From assembly GCA_002077065.1 (NCBI GenBank), contig NAJO01000011.1, positions 643,001-707,000 on the forward strand: 64,000 nt of DNA. Direction: 5' to 3'. The position numbers and the translations under genes are program-made. The first letter of the stretch is position 1; each line of letters begins with the position of its first letter. Under the pieces are notes generated by a model. It did no database searches. It was not told the origin of the DNA and saw nothing but the letters and a program-made list of their open reading frames with translations. Source of the stretch: Cryoendolithus antarcticus (Eukaryota > Ascomycota > Dothideomycetes > Cladosporiales > Cladosporiaceae). Below are positions 1-9,606 of this stretch, piece by piece.

Positions 1-1
1 C

Positions 2-495
2 CCAAACGCTGATCTCTTGCCTTTACTCAAGGACTATCTTGCCGCGAATCTTCCCGGCCTGCATATCCAGGTTCTGGATTGTAATGGCGATAAGGAGAAG
101 ATGGACAAGATGAAGAAGGCGCAGCGGGAGTGGAAGAAGAAGGAGGGCGAGCGGATCGTGTATAAGCAGGGGAGCCGGTCGAGCTCGATCAGTAGTTCGG
201 ATGAGTCGGATTTGGAGGATCTGGCTGAGGGTGAGAGTGGTGGAGGGGCTGGCCATGAGCGTGGAGCTTTCGGGCAGTATGCGAGAGATCGCGTGATGAT
301 TAATAATTCGAAGTGTAAGTCCCGCCTTCCTTCACGATGGCGCGTGATTGGAGTGCTGACCAAGTTGCAGGGAACAAAGTCAAGCGTGACTACGGCGGAA
401 AGGGGAGGCGAGGCTCCGATGCTGCTGTTGAGGACGAAGAGCCGAGCAGTGGTGGGAAGCCTGAGGCGAGTGCGAACGCTGGCGCAGCGTCTTGA
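2..495 (+). CDS. 3' end of an unrecognised gene (partial)
   Basis: The 5' part lies outside the window. The frame is open from base 2 and an intron at 315-370 (GTAAGT...TTGCAG) joins exon 2 in phase 1, giving a stop at 493-495. The visible tail is about 145 residues. A conserved-looking start (LLPLLKDYLAANLPGLHIQV) is followed by a Lys/Glu-rich, probably helical stretch (KMDKMKKAQREWKKKEGER), an acidic serine run (SSSISSSDESDLEDL) and a basic patch with KVKRDYGGKGRR. Without the intron the frame runs on to 652 into less plausible sequence. I do not recognise the family. The charged, low-complexity tail would suit a nuclear protein, but that is inference. Confidence 0.6.
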
Positions 496-710
496 TGGGT
501 TTGCCTGGCGAATTCATCTCCAGTGGCCGAATGAGTGGCGTGGCGTTCTCCAGCTCGAGCTGCTTTGGTCGTTTGACCAATATTATTTCCTTCGCGACAT
601 ATATACCCGCGACTTAGGCATTGCCATTAGTTCGCCAGCCTTTGCTGCTTAGATAGCGTTCATTCAGGAGAAAGCTCCAGATTTCTATATCCAGGTCTGT
701 TGGGTACCTT

Positions 711-1205
711 TCAGGCATCTCCGACACCGAACAGGACTCTTAGCCAAAGACTGCACCCGCGGCACCCAGTAATGAGCTCGCCATCCTCGACGTTCCTTTC
801 CAGCTCGGCCTCTGTGACTTGGAAGCCTTTGTCGTCACCACATCTGCAGCTTCGCGTCCAGACTCCGCTTGCCTCATCCAGATCCAAGTCGTCTAGGTCG
901 ACGGTGTCGAGGCCGGTGTGGAAGACTTTGTCCGACCCTGGCTGAGCACTGTTTTGCTCAGCGAGTGATTGGTCGTAAACTGACTTTAGGGACGGCGTGG
1001 AGAGAATCTTGTAGGCTAGAGCAATTGTGTCGATCGATGGTGCCGAATGGCCTGATCGTTCAGAACGCTGCTTGTCGGGATGATGTGTTAGCAGGGATCG
1101 TTTGTAGGCTGCTTTGAGGTGCTCTGGCTTGAGTGATCGCTGGCTTGGGTCGAGGCCAAGGACTTCGTAGTAGTCCAGTCTTGCTTCCGACCTTACAGAG
1201 GGCAT
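711..1205 (-). CDS. DPH4: Diphthamide biosynthesis protein 4 (J-domain, CSL zinc finger)
   Basis: Single-exon gene of 164 residues. An N-terminal J-domain begins DYYEVLGLDP and carries the HPD motif (LLTHHPDK, about residue 42). The C-terminal half is a DPH-type (CSL) zinc finger: CRC, then about 30 residues, then GCRGCSLWLRVLF. This J-domain plus CSL layout and the length are characteristic of Dph4/Jjj3, which supplies electrons or iron to Dph3 in the first step of diphthamide formation on elongation factor 2. In DPH4 the J-domain comes first, which separates it from Dph3. Its 3' end faces the preceding gene tail to tail. Both domains look intact. Confidence 0.93.
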   Translation of the reverse strand: MPSVRSEARLDYYEVLGLDPSQRSLKPEHLKAAYKRSLLTHHPDKQRSERSGHSAPSIDTIALAYKILSTPSLKSVYDQSLAEQNSAQPGSDKVFHTGLDTVDLDDLDLDEASGVWTRSCRCGDDKGFQVTEAELERNVEDGELITGCRGCSLWLRVLFGVGDA

Positions 1206-1636
1206 GTCGAAATCCGTTCCATGCGCAAAAGCGATTCCAACCCTTTCGCAGGGTCACAGATCAATTTGTTATTCGGATGCAGCAGTAGCCGGCGCTTGAG
1301 AATATATTCGAAGAATATGCGGTTGTTGAAGCGCATGGTTAGTAAGCATCTGCGGGTCTTCAGATTCCAGCATCACTTCGTTCCTGTTGTGCTTCATCAT
1401 ATTCTCTTCGCACCTCTATAATCGTGAAGCACCTGTCATTCAACATAACACGGAAGCTCCTATACACATGATCGCCTAACACTGAATGCGTGCGCTTCAA
1501 CAGCAGCCTGCATTGAGCAGTGCCCTTCGCCAATCCCAGAATCTCGGGGGCCGTATCTCCTGAAGATATCCAGCAACAGCCTCTCTGGGGCCATATGGCG
1601 GCACTTTCAGACTGACACAACCGCTGCTATCGAATC
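1206..1636. other. Intergenic, no gene seen
   Basis: Presumed DPH4 promoter and 5' flank of the following damaged gene. Short open frames here have no recognisable content. Confidence 0.5.
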
Positions 1637-2587
1637 ATGCCCGCTCTACGCTCTGCCCGTCGAGATATACGACATAATCCTGGCTTATGCATTTCCTCAC
1701 ACCTCGCAATTGAAAATCCTCCACTCGTCAGACTGGAACGGCAGGGAACACAGAGGCGAAAATTATCCCTGCAATACACTGTGCGACCCACGCCTGCACC
1801 GAAGGTCAATGAGTGGCTCGTATCGAAGAGGTTCTTCTATGACGCAGCGCGAACATGGTTCGCCGCTCGAACGATCTCTGTACTCATGCGTTGCGCCTGG
1901 AACCCGAAACCAGAAGACCTACCACCGTGAGCGAAGACTTCTCGCCGCAGCGCCACCATGACCTTCTGTGCCACGCTTAGCACCCACATGCTAAGCAAAC
2001 GTACCGGATTGTTTTACACCTACGCTACCTTCGTGGATGTGCCAAGCTCGATCATCCCGGAAGTTTTAGCATGCCAGTCTCTCAAACGTATCAGGATCGA
2101 ACTTCGACCTGAAGACTTTAAGCTTCCAGGCGGAGAGCGGAATGGCTGGGATCATTGCTTGACTGAGGCGGAATTGAACATCGTGCGGATCAATACTGGT
2201 CTAAGCAATCTGCCGGCGACCACAAGCCTCGAGATCTATCAGCCGGAAGGCAGAGACGTCAGATGGCGCTTCAAAGCGAGCGATCTGCAAAAGCAACTCC
2301 TGCAAAGCAACGTGGTCCGGCTCCAAACCCTGCCGCGACGAAATGCTAGGCCGCACGCTACTGTCCGAGACTCTGCCTGGCCATACGTGTACGCTCCGCG
2401 ACCAATGTATGCGGGATCGAAAGTCTACATGACGCGGCCGAATACTGCGATCACTGCATGCCTCGGCCTCAGCTTCGGCCACAGACTTTGGTGGAGCTTC
2501 GTCGTCCTCCTCGAAGCGGCCGCATTAGCCATCTTACTCGTGATGACCATTGATCTCTTCACTGGGGCGTTCAAGATAATGCTATGA
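1637..2587 (+). pseudogene. Tandem copy 1 of an F-box-like gene with membrane tail, probably disrupted
   Basis: This copy aligns along its length with the gene at 3057-4138. The F-box-like start (LPVEIYDIILAYAFP) is read in one frame, but the next block (KVNEWLVSKRFFYDAARTWF) is read in another. The ATG at 1637 agrees with the second frame only, so two compensating indels are needed, near 1645 and between 1740 and 1800. A TGA at 1928-1930 falls where copy 2 has Trp (LPPW in copy 2). A possible intron at 1927-1980 (GTGAGC...GCTTAG, branch ATGAC) would remove that stop and keep frame, so the stop alone is not decisive. The rest is open to the end: YTYATFVDV, RIRIELRPEDF, then a hydrophobic segment (WWSFVVLLEAAALAILLVM) just before the C-terminus. 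Function is unknown; the F-box-like label rests on the PVEIYD motif. Confidence 0.6.
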
Positions 2588-3056
2588 CTACTGCTTCGAA
2601 ACAAGTGAGATTCCGAGAGCGAGGGAGTAGCAGACGGGAGCGATCGCTACGTCAAGGCTGGCAATGGAGTAGGATGCGAAATGCCACTTTTCTCATCGAA
2701 AACGCGGGAGTTTTAGTACTGTATATGATGCAGAGAGTTCATGCATCTGACACTGTAAGTACCTCATTGGGCGCACGTTTATGATGACCAGCAAGTTTCT
2801 CTGACGACCACACTTTCATGGCTTTCTCATAGGTCACCTCTCGGAGTCTGCCATTGTCCGAATACGCTGTGATAACGTATGTCGTAACAATTACGCTGAA
2901 CAGGTAGTATCACGGAGAAGCACAACCCATGAGACTTGATGTCTCTACTCTCAAGTCTCTCACAGGTACGACAGTATCGCTTCACAATACCGCAACTACT
3001 TCTACGGGAGCTCAAGCAGCTATAACTTTCGTGAGAGAAGAGGACATAAGCCCGCG
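2588..3056. other. Spacer between tandem copies
   Basis: No convincing coding sequence. It presumably holds the copy 1 terminator and copy 2 promoter. Confidence 0.5.
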
Positions 3057-4138
3057 ATGCCATTCCAGCTTTACGGCATGCCGGTCGAGATTTACGATGG
3101 ATTTATGGAATATCCCTTTGCCGTGCCCACTGAGAAAATAGCCTTTGCCTCCGATTGGAACTACCTTGACGCGATCGATCGAAAGAAGCATGATTCTACG
3201 ACGCATGTAGCGACACCACCACGCATACGAACGGCCTTCAAAGTCAACGAGTGGCCCGTATCGAAGCGATTTTTCTCCGATGCCGCGCGAATATGGTTTG
3301 CTGCGCAACATTTCGACCATCGGACTATGTGCAGCGCCAATCTCGAGTCTCCACTACCACCATGGGGCAAGACAGCACAGCACACGGAGCACCAGAAGTT
3401 CTCCCTAACACCCGCTACTCGAATGCTCGCGGCCGAACTTGGGCTCATTCTCACCTACGCAACAAGGGTCGACGTACACTGGGCCATGATCCCGCTCCTT
3501 CTGCAATATCAAGCTCTGGAGACTGTCAGGATTGAGTTACAGCCCAATGACTTTGACCTGGATCCCCGATGCGGCTGGAAGGATCTCCTATGTCATCCTT
3601 TGCGGGATGTCAGCAACGGATACCGACCCGCCGCCGCCTCTGACTCGGAATCTCGGTATGGCTGGAAGGATATCCTGACGGGTCTGAACTGTAGGGCATT
3701 CGTCGGCGTACGGAATTGAGCAGTCTGCAAGCATACAAGAAGCTAGAGTTGTATTGTCCAGAAGGGAGCGAGGTCAAGTGGCCGTTCGATTCAACGGAGC
3801 GGCAGAAAAAGATTTTGCAAAGCAACGTGCGCTTGTTGCAACAGCTACTCCAGGCGAAGGCAGCAGATCAGTCTGCCACCGGTTTGCGCGTCTTACTGAC
3901 GTGGTTACAAGAAGTGGAGAAGGTAGTCATCCCGTGGACTGCCTGGCTGGGCCGCCCGCTGCCGCTGTATCTGCGCTCCCGAGTGTGTACTTCGAGTCGT
4001 ACGTCGTCTATTGTAATGCACCCTGAACGGAGAGCCTGCTGGCTTATGGCTGTCTTGCTGGCCTTGTTTGTGCTCCTGATTACGCTCGACACGGTACTGG
4101 ACATCCTGATCGGGATTCCGACGGATGATAGTATTTGA
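3057..4138 (+). CDS. Tandem copy 2: F-box-like protein with C-terminal membrane segment
   Basis: Exons 3057-3608 and 3695-4138, 331 residues. The 86-nt intron (GTCAGC donor, CTGAC branch, GTAG acceptor) is phase 0. Removing it gives a gap-free alignment with copy 1 across the junction (copy 1 LTEAELNIVRINTGLSNL, copy 2 LCHPLRDGIRRRTELSSL), which is strong support because the unspliced frame stops at 3717. The protein begins with an F-box-like PVEIYDGFMEYPF, continues with KVNEWPVSKRFFSDAARIWF and ILTYATRVDV, and ends with a hydrophobic span (LMAVLLALFVLLITLDTVL). Copy 1 has no intron at this position. Such F-box-like proteins are often expanded in Pezizomycotina, but a tail anchor would be unusual for a substrate adaptor. 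Function is unknown. Confidence 0.65.
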
Positions 4139-4558
4139 CACTACGTGCCTCGCCTTTCTGATATTTTGAGGCTGCTGTGCACTGATAGGTGCATTCACTA
4201 TAGCGACTTTGGACGATGCAGTGATGAAGAAAACCAGCCACGGCTCCTTGCTATGCGGCTCTGAAGCGACGCTCTCACAGGTACGACGACGCGCTGTTCC
4301 AATTGCGCTGCCAGCTTGGTAGAAGCACGACCGATATACCTGACACGCGGAGAAACGTCGATGGGCGTTCCGACGACCCATGACCATCAGCACTCTCTGG
4401 CCTTCCGGAGGAGCAGCCATAGGCGGACTGGTTTACGCACCCTGCAAGTGTCCGATGCATCGGATCTCAAATGGTCACATGACACCTCGTTCATGCACGC
4501 TAGATGTACGGCCGTTAGTTGTACGACACGAGTGGCGAATCAGCATCGTCGTCACCTC
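4139..4558. other. Intergenic, no gene seen
   Basis: Overlapping short frames only; nothing recognisable on either strand. Confidence 0.5.
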
Positions 4559-5098
4559 TCACGCCCTCCCATCACCGCAGTGATCCCAGGAATCTACTCG
4601 ATCGGCCACGTAGTACTCTTTCAGCAGCTCCATCCAGTCCAGACTGATGCAGAGACTCTCGTGACCGGCATCCACCCCTGCGTCGACCACGACAGCGCTC
4701 GCTAACAAGACGGGCTTACTCTCGCTCTCCACGGCAGCCCTCCACAGCACTGCTTTGCCCTCCCTATCGTGCGTTCTGGCGTGCCGCCACTTCTCCAGCG
4801 CTGGTGCGATGCAGTGCTCAGGGTGCACGTGGCTGAAATGGTACAAAGCTGTGTTGTGCTCCTCGTGTCGAGAGAAGTGGAAGTTGAGCGTCGTGCGTAT
4901 GTCGTACCAGCGGTGTTGTGAGCCACGACCGAGAGTGAAGGTTGCCGAAATATGTGATTGAGGTAGGAGGACGTTGGTCATGTGGCTGAGGGAGCACCGA
5001 TGCAGTTTTTTGGACGAACACAGCACTGAGGTGAATATCGTCCGGCTGTCGGTATGGGCGAGTATATTCAGCAATATCTCGTCTGGCAGGGCGGACAT
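4559..5098 (-). CDS. Small F-box domain protein
   Basis: Single exon, 179 residues. Residues 1-35 form a clear F-box (MSALPDEILLNILAHTDSRT, then CSSKKLHRC), the module that binds Skp1 in SCF ubiquitin ligases. Downstream blocks (YHFSHVHPEHC, ALEKWRHART, LCISLDWMELLKEYY) look like conserved fungal F-box-protein C-terminal motifs, but no repeat domain such as LRR or WD40 is visible, so the substrate cannot be guessed. The start is the first ATG and puts the F-box at the very N-terminus, as is usual. It is convergent with the membrane-tail tandem pair and does not obviously belong to that family. Confidence 0.75.
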   Translation of the reverse strand: MSALPDEILLNILAHTDSRTIFTSVLCSSKKLHRCSLSHMTNVLLPQSHISATFTLGRGSQHRWYDIRTTLNFHFSRHEEHNTALYHFSHVHPEHCIAPALEKWRHARTHDREGKAVLWRAAVESESKPVLLASAVVVDAGVDAGHESLCISLDWMELLKEYYVADRVDSWDHCGDGRA

Positions 5099-5737
5099 GT
5101 TGAGGGTCCCGAAAGGAACCAGGAGTGACTGCCGTCAAAGTGCGTGCGCTTGGAGGAAGAGTTCTAGTGCTGCTGCTGTAGGAGAATGAACTGTGGTCCA
5201 AGGGGTCTATGTCGTTACGCCTCCATGCTCCACGCACTTACTCAAATGACTTCGAACAGTTGGTCTTGAAGTATGATCCTCTACTATAACACGACGAATC
5301 GTGAAGAAATCAAGTCTATCCAATCATCATCATCAAACGCAATCGCATTGCTTGATGCCGGCTGACTGGCGCCAAGACCGCGTCAATGGCAATCTAACGA
5401 GGGAGCGTGCAGTTGTCATGCCGCCACCCACCCGATACCCCTGGAGTAGCGCAACAGTACCCCGGTCATGGCGCTGTGAACTGGCTTTCCAATGACATCT
5501 CCGTGCGTTGCTTGATATGTCTGCTCTCGATCATGTTCACTACAGCACGCCCAATGCAAGCACCCTGAATTGGAAGAGTCTGATGAAGTACTCAGGTATC
5601 GCGACGCGCTGACAGATCTTTCGTATTGAGGTCCATAAGCCTGGTCGGCGACCAACGCGCTCATTCTTGGCTGGATTAACGGCGTCTGTGTCTCGAAACC
5701 TCTGTGCGACTGCGCGCAGCACGACTGCACCTCAATC
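5099..5737. other. Divergent intergenic region
   Basis: Lies between the starts of the F-box gene and the ArfGAP gene and should hold both promoters. No other coding signal seen. Confidence 0.5.
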
Positions 5738-7867
5738 ATGGCCTCCACAATCTCCAAACGCCAACAAGCGCGCAATGAGCGCCTCCTCCAAGACCTCGTC
5801 AAGTCCCAACCCGGCAACTCAACATGCGCGGACTGCGGTGCAAAGAACCCTGGCTGGGCGTCCTGGAACCTGGGCATCTTCCTCTGCATGCGCTGCGCCG
5901 CGCTGCATCGGAAATTGGGAACGCACGTGAGCAAAGTCAAGAGTCTCAGCATGGACTCTTGGAGCGCGGAGCAAGTCGACAATATGCGGAATGTAGGAAA
6001 TTTCGCAAGCAATCGAATCTACAATCCACGGAGTGTGAGGGCGGAAATACCGATCGATGTGGACGAGGTTGACGGCGTGGTGGAGAGGTACATACGGCAG
6101 AAGTACGAGGCTAGAGCTTTTGCTGCAGGAGGGAGCGGAGTCACCGCAACACAAGGTGGTGGAGCGCCGATGATGGCTATGAGCAGTCGGCAGAACACGG
6201 GAAGTACAAGTACGGGCTCTGCTGGGGACGAGCCGCCACCTTTACCTCCTAAGCCGGGAAAGAGGTTTGGGTTCAACTTGAGGTCTGCGAGCTCGACTTT
6301 CTCGAGAGGGCATAGGAATGATGCGTTCACGCCGCCTATGTCACCTACTTTCACGGGAAGTCAGGGTTCTGGAGAGATAAGAGACGAAGGGAAAATGAGC
6401 AAGCCAAGTCAGGTGTTTGGGATGAAGATCACGAGTGTGAGTAATGATTTTGATCAGAAGTTGGCGGCGCTGAGAGATATGGGGTTTGCGGATAACAGGA
6501 GGAATTCGGATGTGCTGAAGCACACGGGCGGCAGCGTGGACAAAGCCGTGGAGGTGCTTGTACGGATGGGCAAAGGAAGCAAGCCGGTCGCCAGAGCGCT
6601 AATCCCCGTGTCAATGGGGAGCACGGGTACTAGCGGGATCAGTGTGGAGAAGAGAAGGGAGCCTGAGAAGGCATCGACGAACCCGTGGGAGATCAGAGAG
6701 GAGGTCCAGCCACCGCAGAGATCCGCAACGGCGCCAATACCACAGATCAGTGAGCCAGCACGGGCACGAGATGCTTCCACGCCTGTCAACAATTGGAATC
6801 CATTCTTGCCGCAGCAGCAGCCGCTCGAGAACAGCTTTGCAGGGTTGCAGGTGTCACAACAAGCACCTGTACAGCAGCAGCAGCAGACATCACAACAGCC
6901 ATATCAGGGCAACCCCTGGCCAGAACCTCCGAACCCGTGGGAAAATACGCAGCCAATCCCACAACACGCCGCCGGAGATCTTGCATATGGGCAAGCGCAT
7001 CAACAATACGCACAGCCTGCGCCAGTGCAACAGCAGCAAACCGGTAATCCATTCTTGCGAAGCACAAGATCGCAGCAATTCACTCCGAGCAATCCTTGGG
7101 CGCAGCAGCAGCAGCAGCAGCAGCAGCAGCCGATATATGCACCGAGCCAACAAGCAACGAATCCGTTTGGCATGCCACAGCAACAACCTGCGCCCGCTCC
7201 ACAGTCATTCGCACCTATAGCGCAGTCGCCTGCTCCGATGTATGGCCAGCAGCAAGACTTCTTCTCTCCTCAGCAGCCACAGGTCCAGCAACAGCAGCAG
7301 TCGCAGTACGCGCCAGTACCGCAACGAGCTCAGCAGCTGCCCAATGCGAACAATGCATATAACCCTTTTCTTCAACAAGCGCAACAGCCCGCAGCGCCAG
7401 ATCAGTTCCAGCAAGCACAGCAGCAAGCGCCACAGCAGGCATTTGCTCCTGCGTACCCACAACAGCAACTGCAGCAACCCGCATACCAGCAGAACAGTGC
7501 GCCAGCACCTCAGCAATGGCAGCAACAGCCCCAGCAGTGGGCTCAACCTGCTCGACACGACAAGTCTTCGATCCTCGCCCTTTACTCACAGCCCCACCTC
7601 GCACCGCAGCGAACCTTACAAACGCTGCCCGAAGATGGCGCACTGGCTACAGCTCAGCCACATGAGCAGAACATGTTTCAGGCACCTCAACGCAGCGCCA
7701 CAATGCCTGTGCAGCAGACTGGGAACATGAACCCCTTCGGCATGGCTCCTAGTGCAGGCGGGACGAGGCACGTGAGTAATGAGAGCGTGGACTTCCAGGG
7801 CATGGGTGTGGGTGGACGGCAGAGTCCGGATGCGTTTGCGGGGTTAAGTGCGAGGTATGTCAGATGA
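5738..7867 (+). CDS. ArfGAP and UBA domain protein with Gln-rich tail (Gts1/Ucp3-like)
   Basis: Single exon, 709 residues. Residues 10-125 are an ArfGAP domain with the C-x2-C-x16-C-x2-C zinc finger (CADC...CMRC) and the arginine finger in CAALHRKLG; this activates GTP hydrolysis on Arf-type GTPases in vesicle traffic. A proline segment ([11 protein letters not shown], near 170) could bind SH3 domains. A UBA-like domain follows at about 235-275 ([13 protein letters not shown]...[12 protein letters not shown]). The second half is Gln/Pro/Asn-rich with repeated NPF and NPW motifs (NPFLPQ, NPFLRS, NPFGMP, NPWAQQ); NPF binds EH domains of endocytic adaptors. Domain order matches yeast Gts1 and S. 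pombe Ucp3. The polyglutamine run is coded by near-pure CAG, so its length may vary among strains. Confidence 0.9.
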   Translation: MASTISKRQQARNERLLQDLVKSQPGNSTCADCGAKNPGWASWNLGIFLCMRCAALHRKLGTHVSKVKSLSMDSWSAEQVDNMRNVGNFASNRIYNPRSVRAEIPIDVDEVDGVVERYIRQKYEARAFAAGGSGVTATQGGGAPMMAMSSRQNTGSTSTGSAGDEPPPLPPKPGKRFGFNLRSASSTFSRGHRNDAFTPPMSPTFTGSQGSGEIRDEGKMSKPSQVFGMKITSVSNDFDQKLAALRDMGFADNRRNSDVLKHTGGSVDKAVEVLVRMGKGSKPVARALIPVSMGSTGTSGISVEKRREPEKASTNPWEIREEVQPPQRSATAPIPQISEPARARDASTPVNNWNPFLPQQQPLENSFAGLQVSQQAPVQQQQQTSQQPYQGNPWPEPPNPWENTQPIPQHAAGDLAYGQAHQQYAQPAPVQQQQTGNPFLRSTRSQQFTPSNPWAQQQQQQQQQPIYAPSQQATNPFGMPQQQPAPAPQSFAPIAQSPAPMYGQQQDFFSPQQPQVQQQQQSQYAPVPQRAQQLPNANNAYNPFLQQAQQPAAPDQFQQAQQQAPQQAFAPAYPQQQLQQPAYQQNSAPAPQQWQQQPQQWAQPARHDKSSILALYSQPHLAPQRTLQTLPEDGALATAQPHEQNMFQAPQRSATMPVQQTGNMNPFGMAPSAGGTRHVSNESVDFQGMGVGGRQSPDAFAGLSARYVR
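7103..7129 (+). repeat. CAG trinucleotide tract
   Basis: About nine uninterrupted CAG codons give polyglutamine in the tail of the ArfGAP-UBA protein. Further CAG/CAA clusters continue to about 7560. Confidence 0.9.
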
Positions 7868-9606
7868 GGAACGTCCTCGCCTGCTGAGCAGGACTGCTAG
7901 GCAAAGCTCGGAGTGCAGTTGCAAGCGCCGAGGTGTTGCGATAGGTGAACGGATGGGCGACGAGAGCAGGCTATGTGGAGAGGATGTGGACGGTACGATG
8001 TGTATGTGGTGAAAATGGGTACGCGCGATGGGCAGGAAACTACGAGAGTGTGCGACGAGTGTGGCATATCTGGGAATCCGGGGCACGGCACAGCGCGCAT
8101 GCATGGCATTTGCATTCGCGTCACGGGCAGTCAGCATGGCGCATGGCTCTGGTATTGACTCTGTACAAAAGTATCTGCATTTCTCTTCCGTATTCCTTCT
8201 CACGATCCTTCACCCATCCCCCACCCCAGTCCCCCATCCCGACAAAGCCCGCAGGTCCTCTCGAAGATATGTCCATAGATCGCAAGTCCTCCCACGTCCA
8301 TCAACATGCCGCAGCCCGAAGACTACGATCGGCCGGGGAGGGTGGAGTAAATAGATCTACCGCGGTGCTGCTTATTTCACCGCTCCTACCCTTGTTGACG
8401 GGGCAGGAGAGTTGATCTGCCACTGATTGATCAAGTAGCTGTCCGGGCTACGTGTATGAGCCGGAAGCAGGCAAATCGTGGGAAGTGCTGTGTTTGGTGT
8501 TGCGGGAAGGAGATGGGGGCAGGAGTGGGGATGGAGTGAGAGAGAAGAGAGATGGAGAGACCGCTTTGTGACTTGACCACAGAACTGGACTCATGCAGTA
8601 CCGCTGATGTAAAGTAGCACGCAAGTCCTCTGAACATGTCGAGATGTTGTTGACGATGAGGAGCTTGAAGACAATGCTGGATAGCGTCCAAAAAGTTACA
8701 GTGGAGGGCTGCGGCCTTGGCACTGCTTTCCCGCTCGCCGCTGCCATTTATTGGTGCTCGCACTCATAAACAAGATCTTCCCTCCCCATACACTTTGTGC
8801 ACGCATTAATCAACCGCAGCTACGGAGTACGCTCATCTACGAAGCCGTCGGTCATATTGGCGTTCTAGAGCGAACTTGGGGCAGAGGCACGGAAGTACTG
8901 CTGTGGCTGCTTGGAAGGCGGACACGGTGTCGATGTCAAGGCTGTACATGCGATGTGAACGCGACCTGACGGTGGGTGCCCGTCGTGTACTGGAGCACGA
9001 GAAATATGGCATGGTGGAGTCTAGCACGAGGGCGACAGGCTATCGAACGGTGCTTGATTGACCAAAGCCGGTGAACGCTTGGGCGAGGCATTTGGCGAAA
9101 GTGCCTCATTTGGCCGAGTGTATATTTACTTTGACGACACTTCACTTTCTGATGGCTTCTCTTCCGCTTCGAAGCACACCTCGTCCCGTTCCAGAAGGAA
9201 ACCGATTCATGCGTAGCGTCTATCGACATGCACATCCGCTACTAAGCGCTTCCTCGCCCGCATGACTATCATGTGGCGCCTGATGACTTTTCGACCTTCG
9301 CCAGAACCTGTACTTAGGGGCAGGATATGGGCTATACATGCCTATAGAGGTTTGTGTTACGAGGAATCGATGAATGCATTACCAAAAGCCCGTCTACGAT
9401 AGGCTCAAGCCCCGGCAACCTGAAGGGTAATGGACAATAGCGGGGCTTTCTTTCCTCCGTTCATGGCCTTCTGTTTTGCCTTTCGTTTGCATTCGCTTTC
9501 CTTCTCTACTTGCTACACATCTAATCAGGCTTAACTTCGACCATCCAGGATAGGAAATAGGCCATAGTGTTTCTGGAATTTCTAGTCAATCCACAACAAC
9601 GCGATC
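7868..9606. other. Long intergenic region upstream of ornithine aminotransferase
   Basis: 1.7 kb without a convincing gene: frames are short, overlapping and lack recognisable motifs. A pyrimidine-rich stretch at about 9446-9530 is typical of fungal core promoters and probably belongs to the next gene. Confidence 0.5.

Noticed and set aside
1927..1950. 24-nt intron explaining the TGA in copy 1
   Set aside because: Too short for spliceosomal removal; the 54-nt alternative (1927-1980) is kept as a possibility.
3656..3694. Shorter 39-nt intron in copy 2 using a GTATGG donor
   Set aside because: Breaks the reading frame and is below usual fungal intron size; the 86-nt phase-0 intron gives a gap-free paralogue alignment.
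6642..7220. Ser/His/Arg-rich frame inside the ArfGAP gene
   Set aside because: Alternative frame of CAG-rich coding sequence (CAG read as AGC).
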